Of a DNA stretch of 64,000 nt, positions 16,816-25,519 are shown one piece after another. A program made the translations under genes and the position numbers. The DNA lies in the NCBI RefSeq assembly GCF_018739865.1, contig NZ_JADOER010000004.1, positions 124,001 to 188,000 on the forward strand, written 5' to 3'. How positions within the stretch are numbered: position 1 is the stretch's first letter; each line of letters begins with the position of its first letter. A model generated the notes under the pieces. That model had not been told where the DNA came from, did not search any database, and saw only the letters and a program-made list of their open reading frames with translations. The DNA is from Leptothoe kymatousa TAU-MAC 1615 (GTDB lineage: Bacteria > Cyanobacteriota > Cyanobacteriia > Phormidesmidales > Phormidesmidaceae).

Positions 16816-18099
16816 CTATGCGTACTGAGCAACTGCGCCGCCGATCTTTTCACGGACAGCAACCATAGACTCTACCAACCGATCCATTTCGGCTTGGGTA
16901 TGGAGCGCGTTGGCCGTAATCCGTAGGCGAGGTTTAGCAATAAACCAAATCGCAGAGACCCAAATGCCATACTCTTCCATCAGAGCTCGGGCATAGGCTT
17001 TTGGATCGAGGTCTGGGGGCAAAAGCACCGGGATAACGTTGGTTTCCCCAATCGCGTCAAATCCGGCTGCCACTAACTTCGACCGCAGGTATCGGGTATT
17101 GGCTTGCAGTTTCGCTACCCGCTCAGGCTCGCTGCGTACCAGACGAATACTTTCCAATGCGGCAGCGGTTACCGGTGGGGGCAAGGAGATGGTGCCAATA
17201 GATGTGGGAGACACATCTAACAGATCAATCAGCTCCCGATTGGGGGCGCTAATGGCCGCTCCCGCAGAACCTGCGAACTTGGAGAATGTGGTCATAATGA
17301 CGGGCACAATGCCCCGCTCAATCACTGACTGGGGGGTAATGCCGAAGTGGTCATAAATGCCTTCACCTTTGCCACCAATAGCACCGCTGGCGTGGGCTTC
17401 ATCCATCACCACAAGGCTGCCGGGATAATCTTCCATGATGTCGAGCATGCGAGGCAGGGGCACAACATCGCCATCCATCGAAAAGACTGCATCGGAGATA
17501 ACGATTACCCGATCGTCAGGACGTACATAGCGACGCATTTTGCGCTCTAGATCGTCCATGTCGCAGTGGCGATAAGCTTTGACCCGCACCTTGGGGTTAT
17601 GGCCAAACATCTTACCCGAACGATTATCCGCATTCACCACCGCAGCAATAATGCAGCCATGGTTGAGGACATCGCTAAAGATAATAGTCTCGCGGGTGTG
17701 CTTAAACCCAGGCACAGGCACTGCCAGATGGCAAAATCCGTCCATTAAAGCCTGTAGCGCCATCCAAGCATTTAAGAATAGCTGGGTGTGCGGTAGATGC
17801 TTAAAGGCAGAAATTTCTTCCTCTAGCTGACGGTGCAAGTCAATGCGACCGCTCAGCACAGAGCAAGAACTATTGGATGTGCCATAGCGACGGATAGAGT
17901 CAATAGCGGCCTGGGTAACGGCATCATCTTGTGCCATACCCAGTACATCGTTGGTGCAGAAGGTTAGAACCTTATGGCGTTTGCCGGTTCCTTGCTCTTC
18001 TACTTCAATCTGATTGCCATTTTTTTGATGGCAAATGAATTTATCAGGGTATAACCCGCTTGCATGCAAACGTTGCACGTAGTCATTAACGACTTCCAC
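16816..18099 (-). CDS. Alpha-oxoamine synthase (serine palmitoyltransferase/BioF-like), PLP enzyme
   Basis: A 427-residue PLP enzyme that condenses an amino acid with an acyl thioester, releasing CO2 and forming a 3-keto-amine. Family motifs are RYGTSNSSCSVLSGRIDLHR (about 71-90), FSDVLNHGCI (His147), SDAVFSMDGDVVPL, VMDEAHASGAIGGKGEG (Asp233, His236) and the PLP lysine in TTFSKFAGSAGAA (Lys274). It is longer than BioF (about 385 residues) and has an unusual segment FCHLAVPVPGFKHTRET (122-138). The start is GTG at 18099 with GAGGAG 6 bases upstream. Neighbours (acyltransferase, desaturase, SDR) argue for lipid rather than biotin synthesis. Substrates are unproven. Confidence 0.85.
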   Translation of the reverse strand: MEVVNDYVQRLHASGLYPDKFICHQKNGNQIEVEEQGTGKRHKVLTFCTNDVLGMAQDDAVTQAAIDSIRRYGTSNSSCSVLSGRIDLHRQLEEEISAFKHLPHTQLFLNAWMALQALMDGFCHLAVPVPGFKHTRETIIFSDVLNHGCIIAAVVNADNRSGKMFGHNPKVRVKAYRHCDMDDLERKMRRYVRPDDRVIVISDAVFSMDGDVVPLPRMLDIMEDYPGSLVVMDEAHASGAIGGKGEGIYDHFGITPQSVIERGIVPVIMTTFSKFAGSAGAAISAPNRELIDLLDVSPTSIGTISLPPPVTAAALESIRLVRSEPERVAKLQANTRYLRSKLVAAGFDAIGETNVIPVLLPPDLDPKAYARALMEEYGIWVSAIWFIAKPRLRITANALHTQAEMDRLVESMVAVREKIGGAVAQYA

Positions 18100-18148
18100 A
18101 ATTTACTCCTCATCACCTACATTGAGCATATCAATCAACCAAGGTCTG

Positions 18149-18210
18149 AATTAAAAGGCCGATATCCCTTTATCAATAGGCCTTGGCAACGGGGCTTGGG
18201 TATCCCAAGC
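18149..18210 (-). terminator. Two hairpins between the Rieske gene and the oxoamine synthase
   Basis: A perfect GCTTGGG/CCCAAGC hairpin (18194-18210) lies just after the Rieske stop. A second stem, AAGGCC (18155-18160) with GGCCTT (18179-18184), is followed on the minus strand by TTTTAATT. Together they could terminate or attenuate the Rieske transcript before the oxoamine synthase. Confidence 0.45.
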
Positions 18211-18217
18211 GGGCGAA

Positions 18218-19342
18218 TCACACCAGCATACCGTTACTAACCTCCTGGGATGGTGGAATAGGAGACTCTTTTGAAGTCTCTTGTTGAGACTTAGGTAATT
18301 TCTCCAAATTCTCATACTGGCCGACAATGACTCGCTGGAGCGCGATAATTGCCGGATTAACTTCGACGTAGTTGCGTTTTGGGTCGATAGAGTAGTTGCG
18401 CTGCTCGCTCTCCATCATTTCTACGTCCTGATGCAGAAATTTGATAAATACGGTGTTCAAAATTACTTTCTCTAACACCCTGGCTAGGGGGCCACTAAGG
18501 AGCCATTGGGGCAGGGGTAGCTTTAGGAACAGCAGGGAAAATGACTTGGTTTCCTGGGGCCCCACCGGTAAACGCATTAAGTAGAGCGAGGAAACAGATT
18601 CTAGTGCGGTGGCATAGTGGGGGTAACGGTAGCGAATAGAAACAGTACGCGTGGCGCTGTCACTACCTTTTTTCCCCAGACCTAAAAGCTTACTGAGAAA
18701 GCCGTCGTAGGACACTTGATAATCGGCAGCAACGCCATGGTCGTCCTGTTTGAGGTTCAGCAGTTTGGGATCGTACCAGCCTTGGAGATCCTTGTGCAAA
18801 AAGCCATGGAATACATCCATTGTATTCTCATTGCAAATGGAGAAATGGGCTTGAAAATGCCCCGGTATGCGCACCATAAACCACCCTGGCTGGCCATACT
18901 GGGGAACTTCGGGGAGGGGGTGTTGCTCGGCTAACTCCACTGCCCCTGGAAAAACCCATATGATGCCATAGGCTTCCTGGGTGGGGTAGGTGCGAGCCTG
19001 GGCACAGGGAAGCTTTTGCTCTTTGGGAAAATAGGGAATGCCCACACAACTACCCTGGCTGTCGAATTCCCAGCCATGGTAAGGGCACACTAGGTTATTA
19101 CCGTGTACTTCTCCCCTATGGAGTTCTACTCCCTTGTGGGGACAGGCATCTTCCACGGTGTGGACAATGCCTTGGGCATCACGATATACCGCCAGGGATG
19201 TGTCCCATATCTGTGCCGAAACGACTTCTCCTGACCTGACTTGGTCTGCCCAAAAAATGGGATACCAGTAGTTCGGATTGATGCCAACAGCGCGGGCACG
19301 CCGGTATATGGGTTGACCTTTGAGAACAGCAGATGCTTCCAT
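18218..19342 (-). CDS. Rieske non-haem iron oxygenase
   Basis: A 374-residue oxygenase alpha-type subunit. The Rieske [2Fe-2S] ligands are clear: CPHKGVELHRG and CPYHGWEFDSQG. The catalytic iron site is in NENTMDVFHGFLHKDLQGW. The architecture resembles the VanA / pheophorbide and chlorophyllide oxygenase group, with a single polypeptide and a C-terminal hydrophobic stretch (LLFLKLPLPQWLL) that may associate with membranes. It lies 118 bases upstream of the oxoamine synthase on the same strand, separated by hairpins. It may hydroxylate a lipid or pigment; substrate is not visible in the sequence. Confidence 0.85.
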   Translation of the reverse strand: MEASAVLKGQPIYRRARAVGINPNYWYPIFWADQVRSGEVVSAQIWDTSLAVYRDAQGIVHTVEDACPHKGVELHRGEVHGNNLVCPYHGWEFDSQGSCVGIPYFPKEQKLPCAQARTYPTQEAYGIIWVFPGAVELAEQHPLPEVPQYGQPGWFMVRIPGHFQAHFSICNENTMDVFHGFLHKDLQGWYDPKLLNLKQDDHGVAADYQVSYDGFLSKLLGLGKKGSDSATRTVSIRYRYPHYATALESVSSLYLMRLPVGPQETKSFSLLFLKLPLPQWLLSGPLARVLEKVILNTVFIKFLHQDVEMMESEQRNYSIDPKRNYVEVNPAIIALQRVIVGQYENLEKLPKSQQETSKESPIPPSQEVSNGMLV

Positions 19343-19758
19343 CGTGTACGGCTAGAGCTAAAGATTGAAGAAAATCAGCGAAAAAGCTTTCCCACTGTAC
19401 GAGACGTATCTTGATTTTTACTGAGAAAGCCTAATCAGGTGAGCTTTTTGCTTTTCAGGCGATTTTGATTGTGGTTGCAGTATGGCGGTGGGGGATAGTT
19501 TCAGACCACAATCTGGTGACGCTTCACGAACTGGCAATTGAACGTCTACAAAACGCTAAATTGGTCAGTTAAAACATTAGGAACACCTCAAGGGCCATTA
19601 GACAAATGCACTGAGTAACATTTGTCGGCTGGGTATAAGTTTTTGTCTGTGCTTACCCCTAATCACCAGTTATGGGTAATGTTAACATCTATTAACTTGT
19701 CACGAACGATAGGTCCTTGGGGCTGTCTGTTCTAACAAGTGTTGTTGTGTGCCCCCCT
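19343..19758. other. Divergent intergenic region, Rieske gene and MFS gene
   Basis: About 415 bases without a supported gene, presumably carrying promoters for both flanking genes. It contains AT-rich patches (GTTAACATCTATTAAC near 19680-19696, partly palindromic) but no certain -10/-35 pair. Confidence 0.4.
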
Positions 19759-20967
19759 ATGACCACCGTTCATAAGCAGCCAGTTAGGTCTGAGGTACCT
19801 GATGTAGGCCCGTTTCCCTCTCCTCCTCCCATCCGCCAGTCGTGGCAAGTGTTAGCGGTTTTGATGATGGCGGGATGCCTGTCAAGTGCTGCTGGCGCGG
19901 TAGTTGCGCCGGTTTTTCCTGAAATTGTGGAGTATTTTGGGCTGAGCAGTCGTTGGGCAGGGGTATTGGTGAGCACCCATACGTTGACCACGGCCTTGGC
20001 TAGCCTAGTGTTTGGGCTTTTGGCCAGGCGTTTGGGCAGTGTGCGAATTTTGCTGTCTTCGTTGGTGGCCTACGCTGTTTTTGGTGGTTTAGGCGCGATC
20101 GCAAATGGATTTTGGGGGCTTTTGTGCTCTCGGGCCCTAGTGGGGGTGGCCAGTGGTGGCATTGGGGCTGGCAGCATCGGCATTCTGAGCAATTTATATG
20201 ATGGCGAAGCCCGCACGCGGATGATGGGCTATGCCACCAGTGCCTTGGCCACGGCTACGGTTATTTTTCCGATTTTAGGGGGCTGGTTAGGTCTCTACCA
20301 TTGGCGCTTGGCGTTTTGGCTCTATGGTCTGGGGTTACCCGTGGCGGTGGTGGGGCTATGGCTGTTGCCCAAAGGTCGGCAGCGTGGGGCCAATATTCCC
20401 CAGGCCGATGGGATCGGTTCTATCCTGAAGCGCAGTCGAGTATTGGTGCTTTTGCTGGCATTGGCCACCGCGTCGGCGATTTTTTATGTAGTAGTGGTGT
20501 ACGCGCCGCTGTACCTCAAGCAGGCTATTGATGCGTCTTCGTTGCTCAATGGGTTTGTATTGGCGGCACGGTCTGTGGGGGCGGCGGTAATTGCGGCGGT
20601 GGGGGCGGCGAAGGTCTCTAAGAAATTAGGATCGGGCGGTGCGATCGCAACCGGTTTCTTACTCATGGCCCTTTCCCTAGCCACGATTCCCAGTGTGCTA
20701 GCGCCGTCCCTGATGCTAATTGCGGGGTTGCTCTTTGGTTTGGGCTTTGGTCTTGTCATGCCCAATTTCTACAGTGCCCTGGCCGATTTATCTCCCGATT
20801 CTCAACGCTCGGGGGTGTTAGCTATTGGTACCGGCTGCGCTTCCCTCGGTCAGTTTATTTCCCCCTTTATTTTTGGCCCTATTTGGGCCGGTGCAGGCAC
20901 CCAAGTGTTTTACCTTGCAGCTGCTATTGCTGCTACGGTAGGGGTTCTGAACTGGATACGTCGTTAG
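19759..20967 (+). CDS. MFS transporter
   Basis: A major facilitator transporter of about 402 residues with twelve hydrophobic segments. The loop-2/3 motif GLLARRLGSVRILL is clear, and the C-terminal half repeats the fold (ATGFLLMALSLATIPS, LFGLGFGLVMPNFYSAL). The sequence resembles drug or metabolite efflux permeases of the AraJ/Bcr type; substrate is unknown. The ATG at 19759 (MTTVHKQPV) is favoured, leaving a proline-rich cytosolic N-tail of about 30 residues. An upstream in-frame start at 19717 is less likely. Fourteen bases separate it from the next gene, so these three membrane genes may form an operon. Confidence 0.85.
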   Translation: MTTVHKQPVRSEVPDVGPFPSPPPIRQSWQVLAVLMMAGCLSSAAGAVVAPVFPEIVEYFGLSSRWAGVLVSTHTLTTALASLVFGLLARRLGSVRILLSSLVAYAVFGGLGAIANGFWGLLCSRALVGVASGGIGAGSIGILSNLYDGEARTRMMGYATSALATATVIFPILGGWLGLYHWRLAFWLYGLGLPVAVVGLWLLPKGRQRGANIPQADGIGSILKRSRVLVLLLALATASAIFYVVVVYAPLYLKQAIDASSLLNGFVLAARSVGAAVIAAVGAAKVSKKLGSGGAIATGFLLMALSLATIPSVLAPSLMLIAGLLFGLGFGLVMPNFYSALADLSPDSQRSGVLAIGTGCASLGQFISPFIFGPIWAGAGTQVFYLAAAIAATVGVLNWIRR

Positions 20968-20981
20968 GCCCCACCTAAGCC

Positions 20982-21458
20982 ATGATCCTCAAACAGTCCC
21001 TGCTGAAGTTTTTTAAAACCGGGGCCATTCCCCTGCTGCTGAGCACCATCGCTATTCGGCAAATTATTTTGGTTAATACTGCCGGGTTGAGCCCTTGGCA
21101 CGGTGGTGGTTTTGGCATGTTTGCCTCGATCGATCGTGATGAGCGTCGAATGGTGACTGCTCAGATAGAGTGTGACCCGACTGAGACGCTTGCCTTACCT
21201 GGGTTAATAGCAGAGTCGCCTGAGGTGGTTAAGCCGCAAACCTATATTCACATTAGTACGTTCCCAACGGACGCTCAGCTACAGCGTTTAGGCCAATTGC
21301 TGGTGACCAATACTCCAGAAGTAAAGCAGCCTATTGCCGCACTAGCCAGTGAGAAACCTTGTGATGGGCCATTGCAGATGCAGGCATGGCGACTGATCTA
21401 TGAGGATGGTGCCATTTCTTATGACCCTATTACTGAGCCAGTTGAGGTGCAACCGTGA
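20982..21458 (+). CDS. Hypothetical single-pass membrane protein
   Basis: A 158-residue protein with one N-terminal hydrophobic segment (about 12-35) and a soluble, probably extracytoplasmic, remainder. Notable features are SPWHGGGFGMFASIDRDERR and two Cys residues. I do not recognise the family. Its stop overlaps the GTG start of the following membrane protein by 4 bases (GTGA), indicating translational coupling, so the two proteins likely act together. Confidence 0.6.
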   Translation: MILKQSLLKFFKTGAIPLLLSTIAIRQIILVNTAGLSPWHGGGFGMFASIDRDERRMVTAQIECDPTETLALPGLIAESPEVVKPQTYIHISTFPTDAQLQRLGQLLVTNTPEVKQPIAALASEKPCDGPLQMQAWRLIYEDGAISYDPITEPVEVQP

Positions 21459-22348
21459 TCTGGGTTAAGCAATGGAACCAGTGGTTAGGCAGTTTGATGC
21501 AGCCGCCCGTTTATTTAATGGTGCTGCGGCTGACGACGATTTTATTATTGCTCCACGGCATTGATCATTGGCGTTGGACCATGCTGCCAGAAAAGCTCCT
21601 GGCGCTGGCCATGATGGTCAATGTGCCCCTGGTGCGCGATCGCTGGGCCTGGTTGGCCATGGGCATATTCCTGGTGGTGAATAATCTCTGGCACTGGTCT
21701 GCCCTGGTGAACCATGAATATCTCTACACCTACTGGGGACTGGTGTGTGCTCTGGCGGTTTGGAGTCGGACGCCGAAGCAGGTTTTGCGCTGGAATGCCC
21801 GCTGGATTATTGGCCTGTGTTTTTTGTTTGCCACCCTATGGAAGTTTTTGGGTGGGGAATATTTAGACGGTTCGTTTTTGCATCTGACGTTTTTGCTGGA
21901 CCATCGTCTGGCCATGGGAGCCGTTCTATTTGGTGGGTTAGATTTAGCCACCCTGGCAGAAAATCGGCAAATATTTGACACGTTGCAAGCGTCGGGGGCA
22001 GTTTTAGAACCCCAGCAATTGGCTACCACTACCCGCATGGCGGTGGCCAGTGTGGTGCTGTCCTATTGGACGATTTTGATCGAAGGATTAGTGGCCGCCA
22101 GTTTTCTATTGCCCCTACGTCGTCTGCATCGCAAACGGGACTGGCTACTGATTATTTTTGTGCTGACCACATACACCGTGATTCCGGTGCTGGGGTTTGG
22201 TGCCCTGCTAATGGTGATGGGCTTTATTCAGGCAAAAAATAATGCCATTGCCCGGCTTTATCTGGGGTTACTTATAACGATGCCCCTGTGGATGCCTTTG
22301 CCCCAGGGCCTGTTTTGGGTCATTCAAAACCTAATTTTATCTGCGTAG
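21455..22348 (+). CDS. Multi-pass membrane protein, HTTM-like
   Basis: A 297-residue protein with roughly seven to eight hydrophobic segments. Segments such as WIIGLCFLFATLWKFLGGEY and the spacing of Trp and His residues recall the HTTM (vitamin-K-dependent carboxylase-like) or DoxX-type membrane folds, but the match is weak. Start GTG at 21455 overlaps the upstream stop. It probably works with the 158-residue single-pass protein. No catalytic motif can be assigned. Confidence 0.6.
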   Translation: MIWVKQWNQWLGSLMQPPVYLMVLRLTTILLLLHGIDHWRWTMLPEKLLALAMMVNVPLVRDRWAWLAMGIFLVVNNLWHWSALVNHEYLYTYWGLVCALAVWSRTPKQVLRWNARWIIGLCFLFATLWKFLGGEYLDGSFLHLTFLLDHRLAMGAVLFGGLDLATLAENRQIFDTLQASGAVLEPQQLATTTRMAVASVVLSYWTILIEGLVAASFLLPLRRLHRKRDWLLIIFVLTTYTVIPVLGFGALLMVMGFIQAKNNAIARLYLGLLITMPLWMPLPQGLFWVIQNLILSA

Positions 22349-22365
22349 AGTTTGGGGGCTACGTA

Positions 22366-23223
22366 CTACCCAATCCGAGTATCTGGTGATTCTTGCAAGA
22401 GCCATAGGCCGCTATAGGTCATGCCCGAATCATCGGGGCGAATCAGCAAAAAATGTAGTCCCTTAGCAGTTGTCTTCCGTTGCTCAAATGCATTGGCCGC
22501 ACCGCGCACATCGGCATCCTCAAACGTTGTAAGAACAAAGCGATCGCTCAGCCCGGCTTCTAAAATCAGGCCGTCCGGTTGTCCGGCAATGTATTGCAAA
22601 AATGTGGGCCGCACCGACTCCAACCATTGGGCTAACCCCATGGCCCGCTGTCCACCGTCGATTACCACCCCTGGAATCAAAACAGTGCTAGATAGACCAA
22701 TTTCTAAGGGCAGTAGCTCCTTTGGCACCGAGCGTACGGGAATCGCCTCATACTGAAACCGCAGCAGGTCCGCATTGGACAGTCCGGCAAATCGCCAAGT
22801 TTCGCCCCACAGATTATCGGGCAAAGGGATCGGCGTGGACCGCTCGATGGCAAATGGTGAATAGGGTTCCCCCGTATAGGTTTTCAGGTTCGAATACCAG
22901 GCAGTGCGCTGGCGTAACCATTGCTTTAGGGTGGGCAATGCCCGCTTTGGTACGACGGGAATATCGAGTTCGCGGCAGGCAACTTCCGCTAACGTTTGGG
23001 TCTGGGGCCGAAAAACTTCTAATGTCTGGGGCCGATATCCAGCTTTATGGATCGCTTGCTTTAACTGATGTCGTAGCCACATGGCATCTGCCTGGGGCTG
23101 AGGACAGGTTTGGGCATAGCTAAAACCCATGTCGGGAGTGCACAGCAGCAGCTCCCACAGGGGGTTATGGTCAGAGTTTTTTAAGGGGCGGCGGTAGAAG
23201 TCAATCTGCCAGGGGAGGCTCAT
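22366..23223 (-). CDS. Tab2/Atab2-family RNA-binding protein
   Basis: A 285-residue protein of the Tab2/Atab2 family (DUF1092). In algae and plants Tab2 binds the psaB leader and is needed for translation of photosystem I reaction-centre mRNA; the cyanobacterial homologues are conserved but less studied. Family features seen are the N-terminal WQIDFYRRPL, LWELLLCTP block, the Trp/Arg-rich centre, and the C-terminal FLLIRPDDSGMTYSGLWLL. Its ATG overlaps the glgP stop by 4 bases (ATGA), so it is translated from the glgP transcript. Confidence 0.85.
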   Translation of the reverse strand: MSLPWQIDFYRRPLKNSDHNPLWELLLCTPDMGFSYAQTCPQPQADAMWLRHQLKQAIHKAGYRPQTLEVFRPQTQTLAEVACRELDIPVVPKRALPTLKQWLRQRTAWYSNLKTYTGEPYSPFAIERSTPIPLPDNLWGETWRFAGLSNADLLRFQYEAIPVRSVPKELLPLEIGLSSTVLIPGVVIDGGQRAMGLAQWLESVRPTFLQYIAGQPDGLILEAGLSDRFVLTTFEDADVRGAANAFEQRKTTAKGLHFLLIRPDDSGMTYSGLWLLQESPDTRIG

Positions 23224-25346
23224 GAAAGATAGAGGTGTTGGACGTAATCGCGCACCATGCGATCGCTATTAAAAATAGGGGCAATGGTGCGGATGGAGGC
23301 TTTCATCCGTTTAACCCAGCTGCGGGGAACGTGGTTGCGATCGCAGTCGTAATAGATGCGGACGATTTCCCGTTCTAGCTGAGAATAAAAGGACTCTGCA
23401 TCTATCGTATCTTGAACCTCCTGATCTCTTGAATCTACCTCTTTGCCAATGGACCAACCGTTGACACTATCTCGATAGCCTTCGCACCACCAACCATCGA
23501 GCACACTAAAGTTGATGCCGCCATTGAGGGCCACTTTCTGGCCGCTGGTGCCCGAGGCTTCTAAGGGGCGACGGGGGGTGTTCAACCATAGGTCAATCCC
23601 TTGCACCATCAGCTTAGCGGTATACATGTCATAGTCTTCAATAAAGGCAATGCGGTCCCGTAGGTCTGGGTGGCAACTCCATTCCATAATGCGTTGGATA
23701 ATGCGCTTACCAGCGGTGTCGTTCGGTCTGGCCTTGCCCGCAATAATGAGCTGTACCGGGCGCTTTTGGTTTGAAAATATGCGTGTTAAACGGCTCAGGT
23801 CCCGAAAGATCAGGTCGCTGCGTTTGTAATCACTAAACCGTCGGGCAAACCCTAGGGTAAGGATTTTGGGGTCCAACAAATGTTCGACCGCATTGATGTC
23901 ATCGGAACATTCTTTCCGGTCTTGCCTGGCTTTGAGCACGCGATCTCGGGTGTAGGCAATTAGCCGTGCCTTTAAAATTTGGTGCCGCTGCCACAGGCGC
24001 TCATCGGGGATGTTTTCGATTTTGCTCCAGGTTTCCCCATCGGTAATGTGTTCTGCCCAATCTAGACCGAGATAGTCTTGATACAGATCTTCCAATAACG
24101 GGGCAATCCAGCTGCGGGCATGGATGCCATTGGTCACGTAGCCTAGGGGCTTTCGCGTTTCGGAGGATTTGCTATAGAGGTTTTGCCACAGCTGGCGGGA
24201 TACTTCCCCATGGCGTTTGCTGACGGCGTTCGCAGAGCCGGTGAGCTGCAGGGCCAACGCCGTCATGCTAAAGACCTCCGGGTTGGAGGTTTGGGCCCCC
24301 AACGCCAGAAAATCTGCGCGGTCTAGCCCCAAGTGGGGCCAATAGTCGGCAAAACTGCTTTCAATTTGTTCAATGGAAAAGGTTTGCCCGGTGGGCACAG
24401 GGGTGTGGGTGGTAAAGAGGGTGCGATCGCAGACCTTAGCTTTTACCTCGTCCAACGTGCTGTCGGTCTGGTCCATCTCAAATCGCGCCATTTCCAATAA
24501 GGCAAAGGCGGCATGGACATCATTTAGGTGATACATCGCCGGTTCAATGCCCAAGGCCTGGAGCATGCGAACACCGCCAATGCCCAACAGAATTTCCTGG
24601 GTGAGCTGTTTTTCAGAGTCCCCGCTATAGAGCTGATTGGTAATCAGACGATCGGTGGCATCATTTTCAATGATGTCCGTATCGAGTAAATAGAGCAGGC
24701 TGCGACCCACCTGCACCTGCCACACCTGGGCCTTGATCATGCGCTGGCGAATGGTGACCCGAATCTTGAGCCGCTGACCATGTTCATTACAGACGGGCAC
24801 CAGGGGTAAGTGGTCAAAATCGTTATCCCGATATTGGGCTTCTTGCCAGCCGCTACGGTTGAGCCGTTGTGAAAAATAGCCCTGTCGATAAAGCAGCCCC
24901 ACCCCTACCATGGGTAGCCCTAGGTCGGATGCCGATTTGAGATGGTCCCCTGCCAGCACCCCTAGGCCGCCACAGTAGAGGGGCAGCGACTCATGGATGC
25001 CGTACTCAATGCAAAAATAAGCGACCGGATTGTCATCGGTAATACTGGGGACGGTTTTTTGAGCCCAGGTGTCACTGCGCTGTAAATAGGTGTGAAATTC
25101 AGTCGATAGGTTTTGTAGCCGCTTGAGGTAGTTGGGGTCTTCGGCCAGTTGCCACAGCCGTTCTGGGGTAATGGCCTGCATCAGGGCCACCGGATTGTGC
25201 TGACAGTCTTGCCATAGATCAGGGGCTAATACCCTGAATAACGAGCCCCGTTCTGAGGTCCAGCTCCACCAATAGTTGTAAATAAACTGTTTTAGCGGTT
25301 TCAGTGGGGGCGGAAGCTTAGTGCTGATGGCGCGACGAAGTTGCAT
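23220..25346 (-). CDS. glgP: Alpha-glucan (glycogen) phosphorylase, compact type
   Basis: A 708-residue enzyme that releases glucose-1-phosphate from glycogen. It belongs to the shorter, bacterial AgpA-like branch of GT35. Visible motifs are AYFCIEYGIHESLPLYCGGL near residue 110, YHLNDVHAAFALLEM, VTNGIHARSW, LGFARRFSDYKR and the PLP-lysine region EASGTSGQKVALNGG, followed by FSVLDGWWCEGY. All catalytic blocks are complete. The Tab2 gene follows with a 4-base overlap, an unexpected pairing of glycogen breakdown with a photosystem I translation factor. Confidence 0.94.
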   Translation of the reverse strand: MQLRRAISTKLPPPLKPLKQFIYNYWWSWTSERGSLFRVLAPDLWQDCQHNPVALMQAITPERLWQLAEDPNYLKRLQNLSTEFHTYLQRSDTWAQKTVPSITDDNPVAYFCIEYGIHESLPLYCGGLGVLAGDHLKSASDLGLPMVGVGLLYRQGYFSQRLNRSGWQEAQYRDNDFDHLPLVPVCNEHGQRLKIRVTIRQRMIKAQVWQVQVGRSLLYLLDTDIIENDATDRLITNQLYSGDSEKQLTQEILLGIGGVRMLQALGIEPAMYHLNDVHAAFALLEMARFEMDQTDSTLDEVKAKVCDRTLFTTHTPVPTGQTFSIEQIESSFADYWPHLGLDRADFLALGAQTSNPEVFSMTALALQLTGSANAVSKRHGEVSRQLWQNLYSKSSETRKPLGYVTNGIHARSWIAPLLEDLYQDYLGLDWAEHITDGETWSKIENIPDERLWQRHQILKARLIAYTRDRVLKARQDRKECSDDINAVEHLLDPKILTLGFARRFSDYKRSDLIFRDLSRLTRIFSNQKRPVQLIIAGKARPNDTAGKRIIQRIMEWSCHPDLRDRIAFIEDYDMYTAKLMVQGIDLWLNTPRRPLEASGTSGQKVALNGGINFSVLDGWWCEGYRDSVNGWSIGKEVDSRDQEVQDTIDAESFYSQLEREIVRIYYDCDRNHVPRSWVKRMKASIRTIAPIFNSDRMVRDYVQHLYLS

Positions 25347-25519
25347 AGGTTTGAAGGGGGAGGATGAACGATCAGGGGGTAGTTCAGTTAGATCTCCAAG
25401 GGGTGTCAGGCTGCTGCGGTATAGTAATGCAATCCTAAAATTGGATATTAACTGTGGTGTTTTGGCCCGATGTGGGCCGTGATTGTAGCGTTAAGTGCCG
25501 CTTTGGGCGGCAATATTGA

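Noticed and set aside
22930..22950. A second REP-like GGTGGGC palindrome
   Set aside because: The similar string lies inside the Tab2-family coding sequence and lacks the paired arm, so it is probably chance.
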